Shown here: positions 59,544 to 64,000 of the stretch, in pieces
How positions within the stretch are numbered: position 1 is the stretch's first letter
Layout: each line of letters opens with the position of its first letter
From: a candidate division KSB1 bacterium
GTDB taxonomy: Bacteria > Zhuqueibacterota > Zhuqueibacteria > JANLFK01 > Oleimicrobiaceae
Direction: 5' to 3'
Assembly: GCA_024655945.1 (NCBI GenBank)
Contig: JANLFK010000004.1
Coordinates: forward strand, 64,545 to 128,544
DNA: 64,000 nucleotides
Notes under the pieces: generated by a model
What the model saw: only the letters and a program-made list of their open reading frames with translations
The model's database searches: none
What the model was told of the DNA's origin: nothing
Program-made: the position numbers and the translations under genes

Positions 59544-60470
59544 ATGAGCCTGTTGGTGGTCGGGTCAGTTGCCTACGATACCGTGGAGACGCCCTTTGGC
59601 AAGGTGGATGAGGCCTTGGGCGGGTCGGCCATCTACTTCAGTGCCGCCGCCAGCTTCTTTGTCCCGGTGCGCCTGGTGGCAGTGGTGGGCGAGGATTTTG
59701 ACCGCAGCCAGCTTCGCTTTCTCGAGGAGCGGCAGGTGGACCTCGCCGGCCTGACGGTCGAGCACGGCAGCACCTTCCGCTGGGCAGGGCGCTACGATTA
59801 TGACCTCAACGCCCGCGAAACGCTCTACACCCACCTCAACGTCTTCGAGAACTTTGTACCCAAGCTGCCGCAGAGCTACCGGGACAGCGAATACCTTTTC
59901 CTGGCCAACATCATGCCGCAGCTGCAGATGCAAGTGCTCGAACAGGTGAGCAAGCCGAAGCTGGTGGTCCTGGACACGATGAATTACTGGATCGAGAACA
60001 CGCCGGCGGAGCTGCGTCGCACCCTCAAGAAAGTGAACGTCTTGATCATCAACGACGCGGAGGCGCGGCAGTTGGCCCAGGAGCCAAATCTGTACCGCGC
60101 GGCGCGGGCGCTGCTGCGCATGGGGCCCGACACGGTCGTTATCAAGAAGGGCGAGCACGGTGCGCTGATGGTCACCCCCAAGAGCTGTTTCTGGGCGCCG
60201 GCCTATCCCTTAGAGAGCCTGTGCGACCCAACGGGCGCCGGTGACACCTTCGCCGGGGGCTTCGTGGGCTACCTGGCCTACACGGACGACCTTTCGGAAG
60301 ACAACCTGCGCCGCGCCGTGGTCTACGGCAGCGTATACGCTTCCTTCTGCGTGGAAAAGTTCAGCGTGGACCGCCTGCGTGATCTCACGCCGGAGGAGAT
60401 TCAAGAACGCTACGGGGCCTTCTTGGAGCTGACCAGGGTAGATGCCGGCAGTGTGTTGCAATGCAGGTGA
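59544..60470 (+). CDS. PfkB-family carbohydrate kinase
   Basis: A 308-residue ribokinase-fold kinase. GGSAIYFSAAAS near residue 26 is the sugar-binding part. INDAEARQL follows at about 171, and the anion hole and catalytic base are in DPTGAGDTFAGGFVGYLA (about 228). The substrate, a sugar or nucleoside, cannot be told; the HGSTFRWAGRYDYDLNARET stretch is typical of an unassigned subgroup. GGGAGGAGGAG gives a strong ribosome site. The end overlaps the YjbQ gene by 10 bases. Confidence 0.88.
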   Translation: MSLLVVGSVAYDTVETPFGKVDEALGGSAIYFSAAASFFVPVRLVAVVGEDFDRSQLRFLEERQVDLAGLTVEHGSTFRWAGRYDYDLNARETLYTHLNVFENFVPKLPQSYRDSEYLFLANIMPQLQMQVLEQVSKPKLVVLDTMNYWIENTPAELRRTLKKVNVLIINDAEARQLAQEPNLYRAARALLRMGPDTVVIKKGEHGALMVTPKSCFWAPAYPLESLCDPTGAGDTFAGGFVGYLAYTDDLSEDNLRRAVVYGSVYASFCVEKFSVDRLRDLTPEEIQERYGAFLELTRVDAGSVLQCR

Positions 60471-60880
60471 TCACGGACTATGTGCCCGTCAAGACGCGCG
60501 GGCGCAACGAAATTGTGGACATGACCGACGCCGTGCAGGGGTGCGTGCAGCGCAGTGGGCTCCGTCGCGGCAGCGCCACGGTGTTCGTGCCTGGCTCCAC
60601 CGCCGCGGTGACGACCATCGAATACGAGCCGGGGCTGCTCGAGGACGTGCCCGAAGCCTTGGAGCGCGTGGCGCCCATGGGAGTCCGCTACCACCACGAT
60701 GCCACCTGGCATGAGGGCAACGGCTACGCCCACGTGCGCGCCGCGCTGGTCGGGGCCTCGCTCACCGTGCCGTTTGCCGATGGCAGACTGCTGCTGGGTA
60801 CGTGGCAACAGATCGTTCTCATCGATTTCGATAACCGCAGCCGCCAGAGGGAAATTGTGGTGCAACTGATGGGTGAGTGA
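60461..60880 (+). CDS. YjbQ-family (UPF0047) protein
   Basis: A 139-residue protein: RGRNEIVDMTDAVQGCV, HHDATWHEGNGYAHVRAALVGASLTVPF and LLLGTWQQIVLIDFDNR. The family has a compact beta-barrel with conserved His residues (here in HHDATWHEGN and AHVRA). Weak thiamin-phosphate synthase activity has been reported for Escherichia coli YjbQ; the true role is unsettled. It is coupled to the sugar kinase gene by overlap. Confidence 0.9.
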   Translation: MQVITDYVPVKTRGRNEIVDMTDAVQGCVQRSGLRRGSATVFVPGSTAAVTTIEYEPGLLEDVPEALERVAPMGVRYHHDATWHEGNGYAHVRAALVGASLTVPFADGRLLLGTWQQIVLIDFDNRSRQREIVVQLMGE

Positions 60881-60938
60881 CGGGTTCCTCCAACCTGTGC
60901 GGCTGGGGCACGTTTGGTGAAACAGGGGAGAGCCGCCG

Positions 60939-61463
60939 ATGCTTCCGCTAAACTTCGCCAGCAAAGTCATCAAACTCCTGCGCTCTGCCGACTCGCCCAC
61001 GCAAGTGGGCTGGGGATTTGCGCTCGGTGCCATTCCCGGCCTGACGCCTTTCTGGACGCTCCACAACTTTCTCGTGATTCTCCTCATCTGCATCCTCAAC
61101 GTGAACATCACCGCCGCACTCTTGGGCTGGGGCCTGTTCAGCCTGTGTGCCTGGCTTCTTGACCCCCTGTTCGACGCCGTTGGCTACCAACTGCTGGCCA
61201 ATGTGCCGGTACTCCAGCCGGTCTGGACCTGGCTGTACAACGTGCCGATCGCCCCGCTCACACGTTTCAACAATACGGTGGTCATGGGGAGCCTGGTGGT
61301 GGCCCTGCTTGCTTTGGTGCCGAACTTTCTCTGGTTCAAATGGTTCGTCAAGCGTTTCCGCGAGTCGTGGGGTGAAAAGATCGGCAGCTGGAAGGTCGCC
61401 CAGGCCCTCCGGGGCAACGCCATGATCCAGCTGTACCTGAAGATCCGTGACTTTGGAGGTTAG
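60939..61463 (+). CDS. DUF2062 membrane protein (TIGR03546-like)
   Basis: A 174-residue integral membrane protein with about four hydrophobic segments. The DUF2062 hallmark SPTQVGWGFALGAIPGLTPFWTLHNFLV is near residues 20-45. The function is unknown; relatives often occur with polysaccharide or envelope genes. The next gene encodes a TIGR03545-type protein 3 bases later, a pairing known in other bacteria. The GTG at 60914 is out of frame and not used. Confidence 0.82.
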   Translation: MLPLNFASKVIKLLRSADSPTQVGWGFALGAIPGLTPFWTLHNFLVILLICILNVNITAALLGWGLFSLCAWLLDPLFDAVGYQLLANVPVLQPVWTWLYNVPIAPLTRFNNTVVMGSLVVALLALVPNFLWFKWFVKRFRESWGEKIGSWKVAQALRGNAMIQLYLKIRDFGG

Positions 61464-61465
61464 CC

Positions 61466-63343
61466 ATGCGGTGGAAAGGGTTCATCCCGTTCCTGGTCCT
61501 CGTGGTCGGTCTGGTCATAGTCACCAGGCTGTTCGTGAACCGTTGGTTGGAGTCGGGCCTGGAGAAAGCGGGGGAAGCACTGGTCGGCGCGAGGGTGGAG
61601 ATCGACAACCTGCGCGTGCGCCCGACCGCCCTTTCCATCGAATGGTCCAGATTGCAGGTGACCGATCCCGACCAGACGATGCGCAACCTGATCGAGACCG
61701 GACGGGCTGCTTTCACGATGAATCCTGCCGCCCTCCTTAGGAAGCGCTATGTCATCGAGGAGATGGCCTTGGAGGACGTGCGCTACGGTACCCCGCGCGT
61801 GTATGATGGTGCCTTGCCAGGGCGCGTGCGCAAGAAGAGCACCGAACCTGGGCTCGTCGACCAGCTCCGCGCCGAGCTCAAACGCGAGCTTGAGGCTCTC
61901 CCTCTGCCCGAATTCGACCTGGACGCGATTACGCGCCGCCTCAATGTGGACAGCTTGGTAGCCATCACAGGCGTTAGGATTGTCGATCGCTTGGACTCGG
62001 TGAGGACGGACTTGCTCAGCACTTACGAGAAGCACCATGCGTTCATGACCACCTTCCGCCCGGATGAGGACCTCAGGAAGGCTCGTGACGAGCTGCTCAG
62101 CCTCCAGCCCGCGCAGATCCGCAGTGTGGAGGAACTCACTGCTGCCCTCGAGAAGGTCAAGAATGTGCAGCGCACCTTCCAAGGCCTGGAGCGGACGGTG
62201 GCCGACAAACACCGGGAGATCCACGCAGACGTCGACCGCCTCACCGGCTATGCTCCCCACGTGGACGACTGGGTGAGGGAGGACTATGAGCGGCTCCTCA
62301 AGCTGGCCAAGCTGCCTGACCTGAAGAAACCAGAGCTGAGCAAGCTCCTGCTCGCTACTACCGTCGGCAAGCAGGTGGACCAGGTGTTGGGCTACATCCG
62401 CTTGGTGCAGGGCCTCATTCCGGAGAAAAAGGCGGTGCAGGAGCCTAAGAGGCAGCGCATGAAGGGCCGCACGATTCACTTCCCCAGCCGTTACCGGTAC
62501 CCTCAGTTCTTGATGGAGAAGGTAGACCTTTCTGGACGCACCACCGCCGACGTGCAGGGGGAGTTCATCAGACTGATCGGCGAAGCCAGAGGGATCACCA
62601 ACCAACCCTGGGTGTATGGCCGGACGACTTTGATTGACCTCGGCATACTGCAACAGGAAAAGCTCTCCGGGACTGTCAAGGCGGTGCTCGACCACACCAC
62701 GCAGGCGGCAAAGGATAGCTTTGTGCTCAACTTGACCAACAAGAGCCTCGGCGGGCTGCCCCTGGCCCATTCTCCCTATCTGCCTTTGCAGGTGCAGAAA
62801 GGCAAGGCGGACGTCGCCTGGGTCCTTAGTCTCAGCGGCGGCTCGTTCTTGGCGAGCATGGACGTGAAAGCGAAGGGTCTTGGCTTTGATTTCCCGGCGG
62901 TAAAGCCTAAGGACCGCTTCGCTGCGCTGACGCGTGAGGTTTTCGGCGGCTTGCACGACCTTACCTTGCAGGTGCGCCTGTCGGGTGGAGGCGGGGCGAC
63001 GAGGTTCCATATTGGCTCCAACCTCGATGACCTGCTGGGCGCGCGGCTCAGGGCGGTGGCCTCGCGCGAGCTTGCCGAGGCGGAACAGCGCATCATGAGC
63101 AAGGTGTATGCGCTGCGCGACCAGAAGCTTGCCGAGGTGAATGCGGTGTACGGCCAGCTCAAAGGCCAGGTGGTGGAGCGCATCGATGCCTACAAGCGGC
63201 AGGCCGACGAGTTGCACGCGCAGTTCGACGTCAAGCTTAAAGAGCTGGAGGCCGAGGTGGACAAGCGCAAGCGCGAGCAAGAGGACAAGCTGAAAGAGCG
63301 TGCCAAGAAGGGCCTGGAGGGGGAGATCCCGAAGAGGCCGTAG
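61466..63343 (+). CDS. TIGR03545-family envelope protein with coiled-coil C-terminus
   Basis: A 625-residue protein with one N-terminal membrane helix (about 5-25). An AsmA-like start follows (VEIDNLRVRPTALSIEWSRLQVTDPD). A long helical middle lies at about 120-330 and a beta-rich part at about 340-530. The C-terminus is charged coiled coil (about 535-620; ELEAEVDKRKREQEDKLKERAKKG). TIGR03545 proteins have this length and neighbour a DUF2062 protein, as here. The bulk should be periplasmic, so lipid or envelope transport is plausible by analogy with AsmA-like proteins, but is unproven. Confidence 0.78.
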   Translation: MRWKGFIPFLVLVVGLVIVTRLFVNRWLESGLEKAGEALVGARVEIDNLRVRPTALSIEWSRLQVTDPDQTMRNLIETGRAAFTMNPAALLRKRYVIEEMALEDVRYGTPRVYDGALPGRVRKKSTEPGLVDQLRAELKRELEALPLPEFDLDAITRRLNVDSLVAITGVRIVDRLDSVRTDLLSTYEKHHAFMTTFRPDEDLRKARDELLSLQPAQIRSVEELTAALEKVKNVQRTFQGLERTVADKHREIHADVDRLTGYAPHVDDWVREDYERLLKLAKLPDLKKPELSKLLLATTVGKQVDQVLGYIRLVQGLIPEKKAVQEPKRQRMKGRTIHFPSRYRYPQFLMEKVDLSGRTTADVQGEFIRLIGEARGITNQPWVYGRTTLIDLGILQQEKLSGTVKAVLDHTTQAAKDSFVLNLTNKSLGGLPLAHSPYLPLQVQKGKADVAWVLSLSGGSFLASMDVKAKGLGFDFPAVKPKDRFAALTREVFGGLHDLTLQVRLSGGGGATRFHIGSNLDDLLGARLRAVASRELAEAEQRIMSKVYALRDQKLAEVNAVYGQLKGQVVERIDAYKRQADELHAQFDVKLKELEAEVDKRKREQEDKLKERAKKGLEGEIPKRP

Positions 63344-63451
63344 TTCCGTGGTTCGAGCCCTGCAGGCGGAAAGGAGAATCCAGGAGGGCCATCAGGGGGA
63401 GAAGACACCATCTCCTTACGGAGGGTGGAATTTCGCAAGGGAGGACACCTA

Positions 63452-64000
63452 ATGGAGGAAGGAAAGCAACTGAGGGGGATGTGGGTGCCATTCGATGCCT
63501 ATGATGTTTTCGGGTATCTTATCCCTGGCTTGTCGCTTGCTTTCTTCGCGGGCCTATATGAGCATCAATGGGTGGTGCAGGCGCCAGGCAACGAGCCCAC
63601 GGCCTTTTGGCGATTGTTGACGTACCTCCATGGTCTCTTGAGAGGCGCCAACTGGGGGATTACTGCTTTTCTCCTTGGTTGTGGGCTGTGTACTGTGTAC
63701 GTTTGTGGGCATGTGGTCGCATCACTGTCCTCGCTCCTCATTGACAGAACTTTGATTTTTAAAGGCCACCAGTACCCCTATGAATCATTGCTTAACCTTC
63801 CCCAGAAGCGGGACAACATATCGAGGGGGTTCTACAGGGGAATCTTCTTCTGGGGAAATGTGTGGCTGCTGCTCGTGTACCTCGTGACGGTTCTCGCGGC
63901 TCCTTGTTCGCCATGGGCTCTCAGCTTGTTCGTCCTTATTGGCATTTTTGTGCTGGCTATGCTCTTGCTGAAATGGCAGCACTGGCGCGAGGTGCACCAG
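63452..64000 (+). CDS. Membrane protein of unknown function, cut by the window end
   Basis: An open frame of 183 codons from ATG 63452 runs without a stop to the end of the window. GGGAGGA seven bases upstream is a strong ribosome site. The start reads VPFDAYDVFGYLIPGLSLAFFAG, then hydrophobic segments at about residues 23-42, 68-95, 131-150 and 156-175. A charged loop lies between (KGHQYPYESLLNLPQKRDN). I do not recognise the family. Base composition is visibly less GC-rich than the genes before it and the motif is not a housekeeping one, so it may begin an accessory region to the right. Confidence 0.75.
   Translation, partial: MEEGKQLRGMWVPFDAYDVFGYLIPGLSLAFFAGLYEHQWVVQAPGNEPTAFWRLLTYLHGLLRGANWGITAFLLGCGLCTVYVCGHVVASLSSLLIDRTLIFKGHQYPYESLLNLPQKRDNISRGFYRGIFFWGNVWLLLVYLVTVLAAPCSPWALSLFVLIGIFVLAMLLLKWQHWREVHQ

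Noticed and set aside
61460-63280. Minus-strand frame of 606 codons opposite the TIGR03545-type gene
   Set aside because: It mirrors the coding gene almost base for base and reads as leucine/histidine-rich shadow sequence.
63345-63366. GGTTCGAGCCC, resembling the T arm of a tRNA
   Set aside because: The five bases on each side of TTCGAGC do not pair, and no acceptor, D or anticodon arm can be folded around it.

Overview
The window looks like chromosomal DNA of an uncultured, high-GC, Gram-negative anaerobe of the Fibrobacterota-Chlorobiota-Bacteroidota side of the tree (candidate phylum KSB1 or a relative would fit). This is inferred from gene content. There are many secreted beta-propeller proteins ending in a PNPF-type C-terminal sorting module, a TonB-dependent receptor with a carboxypeptidase-like N-terminal domain, a single-chain pyruvate:ferredoxin oxidoreductase, a YfhL-type ferredoxin and an ADP-heptose-type glycosyltransferase. 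No rRNA, tRNA, CRISPR array or intact transposase was seen.

Layout. 0-2.4 kb (+): a thioredoxin-like protein, then an ECF sigma factor, an anti-sigma factor, a CpxP/ZraP-like periplasmic protein and a cysteine-rich secreted protein, probably an envelope or metal stress module. 2.7-27.2 kb (all -): pyruvate:ferredoxin oxidoreductase, a TonB receptor, a lipoprotein and a 1011-residue FN3/sorting-domain protein. Then come two two-component-type propeller proteins, each paired with a small eight-cysteine secreted peptide, and a TlpA-like thioredoxin. The strand ends with a tandem array of PQQ-type propeller lipoproteins alternating with FN3/sorting-domain proteins. Every member of that array is broken by frameshifts or stops, while genes on both sides are intact.

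28-38.7 kb (+): a galactoside operon with a GH2 beta-galactosidase, GlmU-type nucleotidyltransferase, galactokinase-like kinase, GH36-like glycosidase, sialidase-like BNR protein and sodium:solute symporter. A 47-residue one-helix protein overlaps the end of the symporter gene. 38.8-42.6 kb (-): a sugar ABC transporter (ATPase, permease, binding lipoprotein). 43.0-63.3 kb (+): ferredoxin; SpoIVB-type S55 protein, propeller/Ig protein and DHH phosphoesterase; a GAF/PAS protein with a receiver-PAS-histidine kinase; then housekeeping genes (prenyl synthase, ApbE, UDP-glucuronate decarboxylase-like protein, glycosyltransferase 9, RsfS, ArgRS, PfkB kinase, YjbQ, DUF2062 and TIGR03545). The window ends inside a membrane protein of unknown function.

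Putative promoters recur in one form, TTGAC-like -35, 16-17 bp, TAnnTT -10. The most interesting material is the two-member eight-cysteine peptide family with its propeller and thioredoxin neighbours, and the disrupted propeller/FN3 array next to it.
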